Positions 32,760 through 45,782 of a stretch of DNA of 64,000 nucleotides are shown here, piece by piece. The DNA is from Prosopocoilus inquinatus. Lineage: Eukaryota > Arthropoda > Insecta > Coleoptera > Lucanidae. Position 1 is the first letter of the stretch. Each line of letters starts with the position of its first letter. The position numbers and the translations under genes were made by a program. The notes below the pieces were generated by a model. The model was given only the letters and a program-made list of their open reading frames with translations. It made no database searches and was not told where the DNA came from. The DNA lies in the NCBI GenBank assembly GCA_036172665.1, contig CM069869.1, positions 1,364,001-1,428,000 of the forward strand, given 5' to 3'.

Positions 32760-34140
32760 GATAAACAGTCAATCGTCGTGTTGAAAGATGAAACTGAAAG
32801 ACGTTTCTTTTATTCAATTCAACTACTGACGGTTGAATTTTCAAATCGGTCGTTGCATTTTCAAGAAACAACCGAAGGTCGAGTTTTTTTTTTAGTAGTG
32901 AAAACGTTAATTGACGATCGCGTTTTGCAAATCGATCGTTGTTGTTTCCTGTCGACCGAAGTGATGAGACAAACAACTGATGAAAGTCATTTCTTTCAGC
33001 ATCGAAAACAATTGACGATCGAATTTTTGTGCTTTATTCTATCGATCAAATTGGTGGAATGAAAACCGAAGTCGAATTTCAGCTAGCAAAAAAAAAAGAA
33101 CCGAATCGAATCGAATATGATCGATAAACAGTTGACGATCAACTTCCGCCCCCCCCCCTCCCCGCCCAGTCAAATCTGACAAAATTTTCGATTGTTTTCA
33201 AACGCCGTAAAACAATCGACGATTAAATTGAGATTTCCAGTCAGATTGAAAAAAAATACATTTCTTGTCGAATTTAGCTTTTCATATCGATCAAATTAGT
33301 GATGAGCGAACAAGTGAAAGTCGAATAATTTCAGTATGTAAAACGATCGACTGAACGGACGATGGTCGAAGTCGATTCCAATCAGAAGAGAATCATTTTG
33401 AAATCTTGTAATCGAATTGTGTTTCGATCGAAAAACAATTGACAATCAACTGCCGCACTGCACCTGGCCATTCTTAAATGCATTTTTGGTCGAAATTAGC
33501 TTTTCTTATCGATCGAATCAATTATAGTACAAACAAGTGAAAGTCGTATAATTTCATTATCGAAATCGATCGACTCAATGACGGTCGAAGTCAATTCCAC
33601 GCAGCAGTGCGAATGATTTTGAAATCTTGTAATCGAATTGAGGTTTGATCGAAAAACAATTGACAACCAACCGCCGCGGCGCTTCCCAGACGATTCAAGG
33701 AAAATTTCCAACGTCATTAAATGCCGTAAAACAATCGACGATTTAATTGAAATTCCTAGTCGGATTGTAAAGATCGAATTTAACTTTTTCTATCGAAAGT
33801 CGAATAATTTCAGTATTATATCGACAATTGACTAACGTCACGAAGCGAATCCCACGCAGCGCTTTCGAAATCGCTAATCATTTTGAAATCTTTTAATTGG
33901 AATAGAGTTTTCATGGAAAAACCAGATCGACTTTTGGCCACCGCCGATTCTGTCAAAATTTTCGAGCTTTTTCAAATTTAATTGAAATTTTCAGTTGAGT
34001 TATGCCAAAATAAATCTTTGACATTCAGTAAAATAAATCAATGAGTACAAAAATTTATTTCTCTCGAATGTAAGTAAAGCGATCGAATTTTGCAAATCGA
34101 TTGGTATTCGTTTTGTAGATCAATATGTGGAATCCATCTA
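32760..34140. repeat. Degenerate satellite array with AAAACAATYGACG core
   Basis: The word AAAACAATTGACGATC or a close variant recurs at about 32909, 33008, 33127, 33210, 33431, 33654 and 33729. A longer block CATTTTGAAATCTTGTAATC recurs at 33394, 33615 and 33879, giving irregular periods of about 221 and 264 bp. A C-rich homopolymer run interrupts it at 33148-33166. It shares its core word with the array at 59690-61690. Open frames here are by-products of the repeat. Confidence 0.8.
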
Positions 34141-34609
34141 AATATACTTTCAGGTTCAGAAGGAGCCAAAAATCAAACAATAAACACTATAAAGATAAAA
34201 TTGCAGCAGCAAAAGAAAATTAGTAAAGTTCACTAATGACAAAACCGGTAAATACAACTTAGATAAAATGACGTGATCCCTAAAAGAAACTCTCCTAGCC
34301 ACGTTGCTCAACAATAGCAAGTCCTTCCTCGCCGAATTCATGGCGAAACCTTTCGCAGCTCAGGCCCAATTCTACGCTACTGGCAGAATGCACGTCCGGG
34401 ACAATGAAATCCACGAACAGATTGAATAAACGGGAAAATTATTACTTTCCAAATCATCCGAGACGTGATGAAATACGTGGTTACTAACGCAAATCGGAGG
34501 AGGCACTACCTTCTTGAACATTTCCAACGAAGGCACGTGGGGGAATGAAGGACATTCACGCTGCTCTAGGCGGTACAAGGACTGTCGGAGGATAAAAAAA
34601 GACTGCCCA

Positions 34610-34850
34610 GTACCAGTCGCTAAAAATGGAATTAACAACATATTACAATCTCAAACAATAAACGCCCGTGGAACACAAGCAGGTAAAAAAGATGAGCTAA
34701 CAATATGACACCTACCTTGCTTGAGAGACAAAATTATGCCTAAGAGCGTACATTTTCACATAGAAAAATCCTGTAGCAAACGGTCCCACTAACAGCGGGC
34801 TGACGAGCAATCAACGAAGTGAGACAATCCACCGAAGCCGCAGTCAAGTC
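34610..34850 (+). repeat. R6 dispersed repeat, copy 1
   Basis: Aligns with 37743-37970 in the same orientation and with 35540-35775 inverted. Shared blocks: GGAATTAACAACAT, CAATAAACGCCCGTGGAACA, CACCTACCTTGCTTGAGAGA and GACGAGCAATCAACGAAGTG. Similarity to the inverted copy extends left to about 34560. Confidence 0.8.
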
Positions 34851-35539
34851 ACCAATTCCAAAAATTATCACTTTAAAAACGCCCAACTCTCGCTTCATTA
34901 AACAACGTCCGTGGCGAACAGAGATGTCAAATTCCACCACCCCCCGGGTGTAACAGCAACATGTAGAGCCCAAAAGCACGGCGGGAAGCCTACTTGACGG
35001 CAAAATCGATGCCCAGGAAATTAACGTAACATCTTTGCTAAAGCTCTTAGACTCGTTGTTTTCAAAACAGTCTTAAAGAAATGACCAATGAATATGTCGC
35101 CGAAAGAAGATACAGTAACGCATTTCAATTATAAACCCTGATTAAGGTCAAACTCCTTATTCAAAATTGCAACTTTAAGAGTTATATTCTCCAGCAGAGA
35201 AGGTTCCTCTTAGCGATGGAGTAGTAGATGTTGAGTCCAGGAGCGATGCTGGATAGAAGACGGCATGGCCTCTTAAAGCGAATAGTGTTACCGAATAACG
35301 TCCGAGATTCTTCTCTGATTATTTCTAAAGGTTTGTTCGTAAGTATACACAAAAATTTGTCGATGCATGCTTGCTTAACTAGGACTGGTTGTGGTTTTGA
35401 AGTAACAACACTGACTGTACGATAATAATTGCACTAATCCCAAAACATTCCGTCCTAGTTTCATAATCCGCGCGACGTCTTTGCTGAGTTTCTTTGGAAT
35501 TTCGTAAATGGCATGTGATTACGCATAAATTTTGGGAAT

Positions 35540-35800
35540 TGATGACTCCACCGTCTTCGGTGAATTATCTGGCTTCGTTGATTGTCAGCCCGCTGCTAGT
35601 GGGACGGTTTGCGACGGGATTTTTCGACGTGGAAATTTACGTTCTTAGGCTTTCTTTTCTTTCCCAAGCAAGGTAGGTGCCATCTTGTTCACTCATCTTT
35701 TTACGTGTCTGTGTTCCACGGGCGTTTATTGTTCGCGATTATAATACGTTGTTAATTCCCTTTTTAGCGACAGGTATGGGGGCAACTAATCGTTTCTTGG
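35540..35800 (-). repeat. R6 dispersed repeat, copy 2 (inverted)
   Basis: Reverse-complement match of copies 1 and 3 (TGTTCCACGGGCGTTTATTG, GCAAGGTAGGTGCCATCTTG, CGTTGATTGTCAGCCCGCTG). With copy 1 it forms a large imperfect inverted repeat around a roughly 690-bp spacer. Confidence 0.8.
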
Positions 35801-35885
35801 TCTTCCGGCAGTGTGACGTCTTGTACGTGCCTTTGTTCGGTTTTGTCTTCCGGCAGTGTGATGTCTTGTACGTGCCTTTGTTCCG
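35801..35885 (+). repeat. Two-unit tandem duplication, 45-bp period
   Basis: TCTTCCGGCAGTGTGACGTC... (35801) is repeated at 35846 with one obvious substitution (GACGTC to GATGTC). The near-identity implies a recent duplication. Confidence 0.9.
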
Positions 35886-35889
35886 CCTG

Positions 35890-36430
35890 GAACAGCGTCA
35901 ACATCCTTCATTGTAAGTGTCTAAATCATTTACGACGTGTTTTTTTAATTGTTCCACTAAAAATCTAATGCGACAATATGTTTTACCTTAGCAAGGAGAA
36001 AATGAGGATGATGACGGAGAGGCTGTAGATTGGTACAGCTGTAAAATACCGAAAAGTGAGCAATTTTAGAATTGTTCAAAAAGCACAGTCAACACAAATG
36101 ATTTATTCCGTAAGTTTTTTACGGATAAGGACCTACTATAAATATATTTAGATATACACTCTCTCACCAATTAATTAAATATTGTTACAGGCCGCGGGTT
36201 GAGGTGCCGAGGGCTGATGTGGTTAGACGTGCAGGCGCCGGCTATTTGTTGTGGAATGAGTGTTTTCTGGAAGGCATGCCATCCAGAGAGGTCGCGAAAA
36301 GTTCCATACATATCTGGGGCGTACGAAGTAGCTTTATAAATGGCATCAAGCACGCGCTTCGGACAGTTTTTATTTAGCAGCAGCAGATAGTGCTAAGCAA
36401 ATAAACGGTGGAATGGAGTTGTAGAAGTAA
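35890..36430. other. Unassigned stretch
   Basis: No coding or repeat signal recognised. Confidence 0.3.
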
Positions 36431-36436
36431 ACGATT

Positions 36437-36510
36437 GTGTCTTATTAAAGTATTTGAAATTATTCGACGAGTATTATTTCCGGACCCCGAAGTCGTAACA
36501 ATATTTTTGT
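36437..36510 (+). repeat. Short dispersed repeat, copy 2 of 18895-18968
   Basis: TTATTAAAGTATTTGAAATT, GACGAGTATTATTTCCGGAC and CCCGAAGTCGTAACA align with the 18.9-kb copy. The overlapping 88-codon open frame is not thought to be real. Confidence 0.7.
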
Positions 36511-36519
36511 TTACAATCA

Positions 36520-37740
36520 AGTTATGGATTAAATTCGAAGGCAACAGGCGCTGGTATATTTCAGGGTGGGTAGTAGTTACTCGACCAATCGTGAAATACT
36601 TTATCAAAGGGCTTAAAGTACTCATGTGTGAATCAGCAAAAAAACAGTTTTGCATTGCACGGTTTACACAGTGAGCAAAGACTTCTTGAACTACGTTTAT
36701 GATGATAAAGCGATGTTATTAAAAATAAAACTTCAACCACATGGAATAACGAAATCTCTACGTCGCGTCAATCAAAATCGAATCATAGCAATCAATGATT
36801 TTATTATATTAGTCCAACATATTGTTTTCCTACTGTATGCCTTACTTAATGGGTCACGTTCGGCATACGCAGGACGTGCACGAATACGTATTATTAGATG
36901 CGACGAGGGCACGTACCGGAACAGCTCGCGAAACTATATTCTTCCATTAGCCAAAGTACTAAAGTACTCTTTATGATGGATGGAATAGACATGGAAACGA
37001 CAAAGTAATTCTAATCCCATTTATATGCTGCTTTAAGCGCACATTAAATGCAGGACGACGCACATCCGAACGCACTTAATGGATTAAAGCTGAAGGGTGT
37101 TACCAAAAAACGTTCCTTTAATAAATTGATTAATTAAGGAATGTGTTTAAAATTTATGAAGCTGACTTCACTGTTCCAATTTGGTGACTCATATATAATA
37201 ATAATAATACTATTATAAATTTCAACATTTTTCAATTTGGTATTAAAGTCTATTGCAATATAATTTATTTTTTCAACAAATACAGTGTCTCCCCGACTTG
37301 TTTCCTCTTTTCGTTTTTTTTTTATTGAAGTTTAATATCGTGCAAAGCAGCAGTCTGCTCCTTGAGAATAGTTTGAATAAGTAATTTTTGAGACTGACGC
37401 TGACGAGGTCTGTATGCATAAAACCTAAGCGAGCAATTAAATCGTTCCTGCATAAATTACGAAGTTTGTAAAATAGAGACCGGTTTCCGGAAGGAAGTTT
37501 CCGGGGAGTTTTGCGCGAGAGACAGTGCAGACGTTGCGGGTAACTTTATTATCGATGCATGTGAATGAATTTTTAAATTAAGACGACGCTTCAGTGTGGA
37601 GTTACACCAACACGTCTTCCAAGTGCATCTTAATTAATTGAGTTTGGCGTCTGCGAAGGAGAGATCCACCTATCAGACAACGTTGATTTATTGATTTTGT
37701 CGTCTTCTCCACGAATTCGTTTGACTAAAAAGAAGTACGA
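36520..37740. other. Unassigned stretch
   Basis: Contains an AAT-rich microsatellite at about 37195-37215. A 108-codon frame at 36650-36976 has no motif. Nothing else seen. Confidence 0.3.
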
Positions 37741-37742
37741 AA

Positions 37743-37970
37743 TAACAGTCACTAAAAACCGAATTAACAACATTTTACAATCGCGAACAATAAACGCCCG
37801 TGGAACACAGAGAGATAAAAAAATGATTGAGCAAAATGGCACCTATCTTGCTTGAAAGAGAAAAGCCTAAGAACGTAAATTTTCACGTCAAAAAATCCCA
37901 TAGTAAGCACTATTAGCGGGCGGACAATCAACGAAACGAGACAAACTACCGAAGACGGTCGTAATAAGTA
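37743..37970 (+). repeat. R6 dispersed repeat, copy 3
   Basis: Same orientation as copy 1. Shared CAATAAACGCCCGTGGAACA and TGGCACCTATCTTGCTTGAA blocks, ending CTACCGAAGACGGTCGTAA. Confidence 0.8.
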
Positions 37971-37979
37971 CGTAGTAAC

Positions 37980-40085
37980 AAAGTTGCGTTTTAATCAGAA
38001 ATGTTTGCCTGCATGTTCGTGTGCGCTTAATCTGATCTAAATCATTTTACATTTCCATATTTAAAATTAATGTGTAAATCGGTGATTATTAATATTTTAC
38101 ACAGCATAACATGCTAAAATTGGATACTTATTATTTTAAAAGGCAGTAAGCACAATTAAAAAATTGATTTTAAAGATACTGAAACACCGATGCACGATGA
38201 ATGATAAACATAGGTGGTATGACAGAGGTGGCGCTGTTATGTAGCATAATTAAATGTTAAAAATGAATTAAGCAAATCTCAGGGTCTGGTGAAAATAATT
38301 TGTTATTAAGCTCTGGCGCAATCAGGTACTTTACGGGGTTCATGCACAGCAGAGATACTAGATGTCGCCAATATCGACAAAATTAAAATGATTAATATTT
38401 TAAAGTATAACACTCGAATAAGTCCTAGTCTAACTTGACTTTCAAATAGAATTTAGAAAAGAGTTCAAAATATTAATAGTGCAAAATTCTTACGATTCTT
38501 GCAGTTTACCACTTCATACCAGGATACAAGAGAAGACTTAAAGAATTAAGAACAGCTGATTTTGGCCTCGAATTTGGCCAGTTTATATATACAAATTTGT
38601 TAACAAAAGAGTAAACCCCAGGGAAACATAACCTCAAAAATGAAGGCCACAACAACTGCTCCAAACGCAGTGCCTTCACTTTTAGCATGTGCAACTTGGT
38701 CCCGTCCGGGAGGTTCAGGCAAAAACGTTTTTTAGTTGCCCCGATGAATGTTTAAAACGTTATGGGAAAACTTCTAGACTGTTTCTTGGAAGGCAGCAGC
38801 ATTGTCTTGGGCAACGTTAGATGTCGAACGTTCAACCTCCCTTACCAGGTCCACTGCTTGCTGCGGGGGAGGCCTACTGGATATTCGAGGCGTGTTGGAC
38901 GTTTGTCAAAGATGAAGTCCTCATTGGAGTCGTCACCAAACAACCCGACGAACTTCCCCTTGATCCATTTCGAAATGAAAAAAGATTCCAAGGCCATGGC
39001 ATCGTCCTTGTTTAATTATGGCATATAAAATCATGCTTCTTACAACATGTTCCAGTTGTTAGTTTGTAAGTCTAGGGATTCTAGGGAAAATTAAACTAAA
39101 TATGTTGAATATGAAACTTTTACTCGGGGCGATAACAGATGTTCCTTCGCTTAACTCTTAAAAATAAATCAAATCGTAAGTACTAACTATTTATTTGATA
39201 CTATTAAATAACATAGCAATATGTTACAGTTTCTTTTCCTTGTGTCTCTATTTTGACTCGCCCTATATCCACGTGAATTAATATCCCGTCTTGCATTCCA
39301 CCCGTGCCGCTATCAGTTTTCTTTGTAATCGTTCTATTGCGTGTCGGCGATTAAATATCAAAGTGTCGGAAATACCAATTTGACGTACACGACTTTCAAT
39401 TGAAACACTGCTGCGACTTTGCACAAACAAATGCATCCCGCCTTTGTGATCTATTCGCCGCCTGCCGTTGTCTCGGCGGAATATTATTGAAATAGCCGAA
39501 AGGGGCATGGATTCCTCTTAAAGTGACTCTGCGTATTTGCAAGATCAAAGGCTACCGCAATGTCCATACCATGTAGATCATTTCGGCGTTGTTTACATTC
39601 GCCCAGACGATTGTATTTCGTTAAGCGAACACCGGTGTCAGCTTCAAACGATGGCGCCGACTATGTTTATCCATTTGTTTGCATTATAATTTGCCATAAG
39701 AGTGTCAATAAACCACTTCCGTGTGGTTTTCTTCAGCCTGTCGGCACTCAGACTCCGTACAGGCTTTTAGTGCGCTAGTCTTAACGAGTTTTAGTCCCGT
39801 TTTAACGCTAGGTTTAGAACTAGCGTTAGTATTAACCTTATGCTTATTATTTACTCTTTTTGTACCGTACCCGTAGCTCATTTGTGAAGGTTAAGGATTT
39901 GTTTACAGTTTTAAGGTCATATAATAATTTAAGTTTCTTTTACAAACCTGGCGAATTCGATCGCGTTATACAAGGAGGTGTGACGCTTAATCTTTGTTAA
40001 TTTCTTTCGCATTGTGCGCTGACTTATTTATAACATAATTTTAACGTATTCGTGTTACATATATTTCGCAATGTTCATAATAATA
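37980..40085. other. Unassigned stretch
   Basis: Two short overlapping frames at 38762-39028 and a 72-codon frame at 39560-39778 carry no recognisable domain. No repeat partner noticed within the window. Confidence 0.3.
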
Positions 40086-40089
40086 ATAA

Positions 40090-40470
40090 GTTCGGATTTC
40101 TTAATTTTCCGCGGCATAAAAAAATTGAGTGACTCTTATTTAATTCGATGTTGAATTTCGTTACACCCATCCCGTCCCATTGGGTGGTCGGCGGTGCCGA
40201 AACTGTCATCAGGACACTAATGACCAGTTGCACCAAACAATTGAAGTCAGCTTAACTTTAAGCAGCGCTTTACTAAACATCGTGTAATCTCAAATGTCAC
40301 ATTCTAAGTAGTACTTAAATTTAAGCTCGGCTTAAGTGTTTGGTGCAACTGGTCATAAGTCTTATACCTGCACAGGTAGGTAGCACATTCCGTACAGGCA
40401 GAGGAACGTAAGATCAATGTGCGAGAGAGACAGATAAAACGTAACATGTCGTACTCGCGAAACTCACAAA
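40090..40470 (+). repeat. R3 dispersed repeat, copy 2, split by a MITE
   Basis: Aligns with 9118-9350 on both sides of an inserted element at 40221-40355 (left part to CATCAGGACACTAA, right part from TAAGTCTTATACCTGCACAG). Confidence 0.7.
40221..40355. mobile_element. 135-bp MITE with TAA target duplication
   Basis: Ends TGACCAGTTGCACCAAACA and its exact inverse complement TGTTTGGTGCAACTGGTCA, flanked by TAA at 40218-40220 and 40356-40358. The TAA duplication suggests the PIF/Harbinger group. The interior is noncoding. The homologous R3 copy at 9.2 kb is an approximate empty site. Confidence 0.88.
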
Positions 40471-40474
40471 AACA

Positions 40475-41090
40475 CAAGCGCTGAACTTTACCGATGGAAG
40501 AAATCATAAATATTTTTCATAAAAAATTTACCGGTCCCCTAAGATATCTAAATTCAGAATATTTGTTCTTTTCAAAAGTAAGTAAAATTTCATAACTGAA
40601 ATTACAGGCAGAAATAGCGGAAAACTACCTAACATTGTTGTTTTGTTTACCTGCTAGTTCATTATTTCTAAGAGAACAGTTGTCATTGTTAGCCTTTCGA
40701 GATACAGTTTCTTTTAAAAAATGTCTTTCAAATATGTGGTCCACAACACGTAAGACGCGATCCTTACGAGGAATAACTTTCTGCCATTCATCTATCTTAT
40801 CCCGAGGTACCCGGAACAGCGATTTTTTAAAATTTTTTGGCTCTTGTGGCCTGTTTTGCACGTAAATGCACGAAACACGTTCGTTCCACATTGCAGATGA
40901 ATCGCACTGGTGCAAATTTAATTGAAATGCCAAGGTTTAAAGTTCAACATAAGCTTACGTAAGAAATACTTTAATGGACATTCCTGGTCGCATGGCTGGC
41001 CGCCTCGCTGTAGTCTATCTTTCATATACTTTTTCTCTCAGATTATCTAACACGCGCCTGACCAATACTCAGACATACAGCAGTGTTTGT
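40475..41090. other. Unassigned stretch
   Basis: A 102-codon minus frame (40625-40933) resembles no family. No repeat seen. Confidence 0.3.
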
Positions 41091-41091
41091 A

Positions 41092-41147
41092 ATTTTTTTT
41101 ATCTGTGGTGTTTACCCAATGGGGTCCTAAGTCATAGACTTGTCAGG
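41092..41147 (-). mobile_element. SINE fragment, 5'-truncated
   Basis: Reverse complement matches the last 56 bases of the SINE at 22730-22945 (TCTATGACTTAGGACCCC, CACCACAGATAAAAAA). The tRNA-like head is missing. Confidence 0.85.
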
Positions 41148-41149
41148 AC

Positions 41150-43905
41150 CTTAGGGGCGGGCTGTTATATCTGTTAATTCTGCACCATGCTCCGAAGTTT
41201 GTGTTCGTTTATATCACTGTTGCGCAAGTACTTTTAATGGAAAGTGGAGTAGTGTGTTAACTATACAAGACACTTGCATTCATAATCCTTGAAGAATTGT
41301 TGCTTCTCAACACGCATTATCTCGACATGTCATTAAGTGCGAAATTACTTACGTACACGCACACACACACAAATGGGAAATCAACTATTGTTTACGCACC
41401 ATTCCGCATACACACTGGGACTCCTGCGTTCTGGAGGAAAACGACTTCAGCCACTGATAAACCCCGGCTTCATTGTCCGTCCTGAATTTCGACCTTCCCC
41501 CCGCCAGGATAACACCGCAGAATTTTCGAGGGGATGGCGGTGATAATTACTTGTTGCAGAGTCAAGAACGTGTAAATACGGCAATACGGGGGAGTATTCA
41601 TAAAGCAGGGCGCCTTCGCCGCCTCCTCGCGTAATTTTATTACACCGACACAGACTTAACCCTTCAGTACAGGGTGGCGTATATTATTGTTTGCGTGAAG
41701 TTAACTGCCAGCGGCTGCAGCACGTTCAGTAGCAACTTGAAAATAATTTAATATTTAACGTGCTGCATTAAGTCGTCAAGGCTTGAGTGTTTACCTGCTT
41801 GGTAAACGACACATGTCAAATCCCGAGTAATCCCTCAAGATTTATTAAGTTTTAACAAAGTAGGCGCCTAATCTTTTCAGATTTGTTGTTTTTTTTTACT
41901 CAAAATATCCTTCCACCTCCTTAAGTTTTATTAAATTTCATTTAAATTGTCGTAATTTAATACTGTTACTAGTTTCTTTGCTTAATTATTGTTCAACATG
42001 TCGGCTGTTAAGCCATCATCAAGGGCTTACGCGAAAGCAGAATAGATTTGGTTATGAGGATACAATCCTTACAGGAAAATACAATCCTGGGTATTCAATT
42101 ATTACGGAGCATAAAACCGTGTCAGTCAACAACAGATGTGATTCTAAGAATAAGGGCCGACCTACAGAATATTGTACATTAACAGAGTCTGCGACAGAAA
42201 CAGTAGACCAGCTCTTATTGCTAGAACAACGTCTGTTGTATAAGCAATATAAATTTTGTGCCCTGCAATAATTCACTAACTCGAAACACCATACTTTTCT
42301 TTAGAATTTTAGATTTCTCGTAAACAGTCTCTCTCTGGTTCCCGGGATAAAATCGCTTCTGCTTTTACGAACTTTTCAAAACCATACCCGTCAAGCCGTG
42401 ATAAAAACAAGAAAATATTCTGTCTACGAATTATTTTTAATGAAATCTACCACTTCAATTAATTTAATGGCACACACAAGTGCCGCCATATCTGCTTTAT
42501 ATACAAACTTGCATTAAATACGTACCATAATTAAAATAATATGTTACATTTGGTGGAGGTCATAAGGGTTACTCTCACGTAGATGTCAATGGTTACTCAG
42601 CTGTCACGTGGTTGTCGTTACCTTACGTCGCCAAATCGAGTTTCGCGTGTGTCGATGGTTGCCAACTGCCGGACGTCCGTGACCTCAGAAATGCCCTCAC
42701 GTATTTGACATTCGTTGCACTTGATTCGCCTCCGAGATGCGATAAGCGATGGAGAAGTATCGGCGAAACATAACAGAGCCAGAAGTGACCACGTAGGTCC
42801 GGCTAAAGCCGCAATTTCTATTCCACCTTCCCAAGGGGAACACTTCAAAAGGTCATCAAACACGCACAAACACGAAACGTGTGGTCATCCAGACTTCCAA
42901 TTCTAGAATAATTAGTTGTAAACACGATTCGGGGTAACGGGTTGAAAAAGACAATCAGGAGAAAAGAAAAGGATCGAAGAGAGTGAGTCAATCCGGCAGA
43001 ACGTGACATAAACCCTTTCCAATGAGAACTGAATGTCAAGGGTCACGATAGCGTCCACGAAGCGAATATAATATTTCGCTATGGCGACACCCGAAATAAT
43101 TCTATAAACCATCGACTTCCCTGAGATTCCATATAAATTCTAGAGACGCGTTTCTAATTCAAAATGTATTATTCGAAAATCTGAATAAAAAGAAGAGTAA
43201 GCGATCAGGGAATTCATTATTTAATTAAGTTTATTTTCAGGCTCGAGCGGTCGTGAAATACATTCCGCTCACTCGCCCACGGCGGCACACCTCTTTCCGA
43301 CGTACTAAAAATAGCTCAATGATAACAGAATAAATCTAATTTTATGTACAGCAAGAAAAGGATTTAAAACTGTAACAAATTTTGTAATAAAAAGGGACTT
43401 TTTCACGAGCTCGTAGGGAATTGTTGACGACACTGACACTCAGTGTTTTTCAATACGCATAAGGGATTGTTCGCATCTCCGATGTTTTGGAATAAACGCA
43501 CGAATTGTTTGTTTATATTTGAATCTGTTGTTTAAATAAAGGCTTCGTGTTTAGCGTAGAAATGAAAATTTTATTCTAAATAGATATCATTGGAACTTTC
43601 ATGTTTTTTTGCTCTCATGCAAATCGCTATGTTATGTATGATGCTATACAATCTTTGTAATAAATAAGGTTCTAACAATTTCTAGTGTAGCTAAGGAATG
43701 ATTAATTTTTCTTACTTTCAAGACAAAATCTTCCGTAAAAGAAAAAAAAACTAATTGTTTTCACAGACAGAAATATAAAGAAAATGTTACAGAAGAACAA
43801 GTGCAAGCAATTTTTTGAATAGTTTAGTATTTATTCATTGAACTAATACAAAGTAGACTGTGAATGAAGATCGCAGTGTCGGGTACATTCCGTCAGGGAC
43901 GGGGG
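41150..43905. other. Unassigned stretch
   Basis: A CA microsatellite lies at about 41353-41371. Open frames at 41978-42271 and 42618-42869 show no domains. No RNA gene recognised. Confidence 0.3.
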
Positions 43906-43910
43906 AATTA

Positions 43911-43965
43911 AACGATAAAAGAGAATTATCACTTATAATGGCTCGTCATGTTTAAACTTGTAGAT
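43911..43965 (+). repeat. Short dispersed repeat, copy 2 of 24476-24525
   Basis: GAGAATTATCACTTATAATG / GCTCGTCATGTTTAAACTTG aligns with the 24.5-kb copy. Confidence 0.45.
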
Positions 43966-43969
43966 GTCC

Positions 43970-45780
43970 CTGAAGCTTACGATGAGTAGGTGAGAAAACG
44001 TTTTTTTAAATTTTTACTCTGAAAATTTCTGGTTTTACTTACTACAAAAATCACATAAAAAAATTCGCCCCCTTTCTTCTCACTTTTTTTCGAAAATTTT
44101 AATGAACCCTTAACGAGCCACGCCGCAATTCCCTTGTTTGAACGTTTCTGGTTTGAGTTTAGCCAGGAATCGCTCTCTGCCCTCTTCTTAATGGTCTGAG
44201 ATTTCCGCCCTTGCCCTTGCCTGACACAATATTTTTTTAGATGAACGAAATAACGTCTCAGAATCGTTTTTAGAAATGATATATTAATGATTAAGCAAAT
44301 TACAAATTAAGACAGAAACAAATTACTTTCAGAGAAAGTATTTCAAAGAGTAATCCACGAGATGGCAAAATATGTGTATCAAGAATTCAATATTTTAAAA
44401 AGTTACAATAAATTTGACCAAACTCCTAACAAACGGGAACATCTTAAGCAAATTCCGTATATCATAAAATTAATTTACACAAATGGTCTAAATTCGGAGG
44501 TAAAAGATAAATTCAAAACGAAACAAAAGAGCACAGGATCAAAATACTTTTCGGAGACAGAGACATGACGTTTTTGTACAGAAATTAAAGCAAAGTATTA
44601 GCTAAAACCTATAATACACAGAAATGTTTAAATTAATTTTAAAATAAGACGCATAAAACATGGCAACATATCAGTTTAAAAACAATTTTTTTATTGTGTG
44701 TGAAAATATTTCGAAGTAAGTTAAGTAAAATGGTAAATCCTTTTCATGAAACTCTAAATATTTAAACGCAACAATTAATTTAATGGGAGAATAAAGTTGA
44801 AAAGTGAACGGCTTGTTGTAATGCAGGGTCGGTCTATAAAGATAGAAAACGACATTTGTCAGTCACTATCTCTATCGATTTCTTTCTGGAAAGTAACGAT
44901 TATAATTTCTTAATTAATTAAATGGGAATTGAAAACGATGTGGCTACTCGGCGATATACATACGTTATATTTGGGTCGTAAGCTTTGCTATAAATTAATA
45001 GCCCAACAAAACAAACAGGATTGCCAATTTTATTTTTAGATCGAACATTAAACATAACACATAGTAACAAAACTCCGGCTGGGTTGCATAAAAGATTTAT
45101 GCTAGGATTAAATATGATTAAATTTAAGCCTGACTTACAATGTTACACATATTATGACGTACAGTATGTTGCGTGGAACGTTCTAACCTTAATTTAATTG
45201 TTTAATTTAAAATGATGCTGCACAGGGTGTCATCAAATAAGTTTCACATATTAAAACTGTAAGGTATTCATGACTTAAAAAAACGAACTCTGCATATCTT
45301 AATTTTTTTGGTGAAAAATGAAAGAAATTAAAGCCCCACAAGAGCCCGGAGTCTTTTTGTTTGAGAACCTCTGACCGATCGTGTGTGGATTTTTCTAAGC
45401 AAAACATTACATTATAAACAAAACATAAAGCAATAAAGCGTCATCGAAATGAAGGGCACTGGGTCAATAAAATCTTCGCTCAGCAATTCCATAACAAAAG
45501 AAAATAAACATCCATCACGTTTGTGGCATTACTTACTGGATTAATTACTGGTGAGAAGTTAGCAACAACGCTCCACCAACAAAACTATAAAATTTCAATT
45601 AGCTGTAAAAAACATCCTAATTGTCACACAATGATAACTTAATACCTTCATGAAGGTCATTAATTGCAGTTTGTCCTGGTGTATCACAACTGACAAAAAA
45701 ACCAAAACTAATTTAATTATAATATTTAAATGATCAGTACATAATTATAAGGAAACCTCATTAGAGGAAATATTTACGTT
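43970..45780. other. Unassigned stretch
   Basis: An orphan ACAGGGTGTCATC string at 45226, like mariner-type element ends, has no inverted partner nearby. A 68-codon frame (44362-44568) is unsupported. Confidence 0.3.
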
Positions 45781-45782
45781 TG

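Noticed and set aside
32760..34140. CRISPR-like array of spaced short repeats
   Set aside because: Repeats are degenerate, irregularly spaced and in eukaryotic transposon-rich DNA; it is a satellite.
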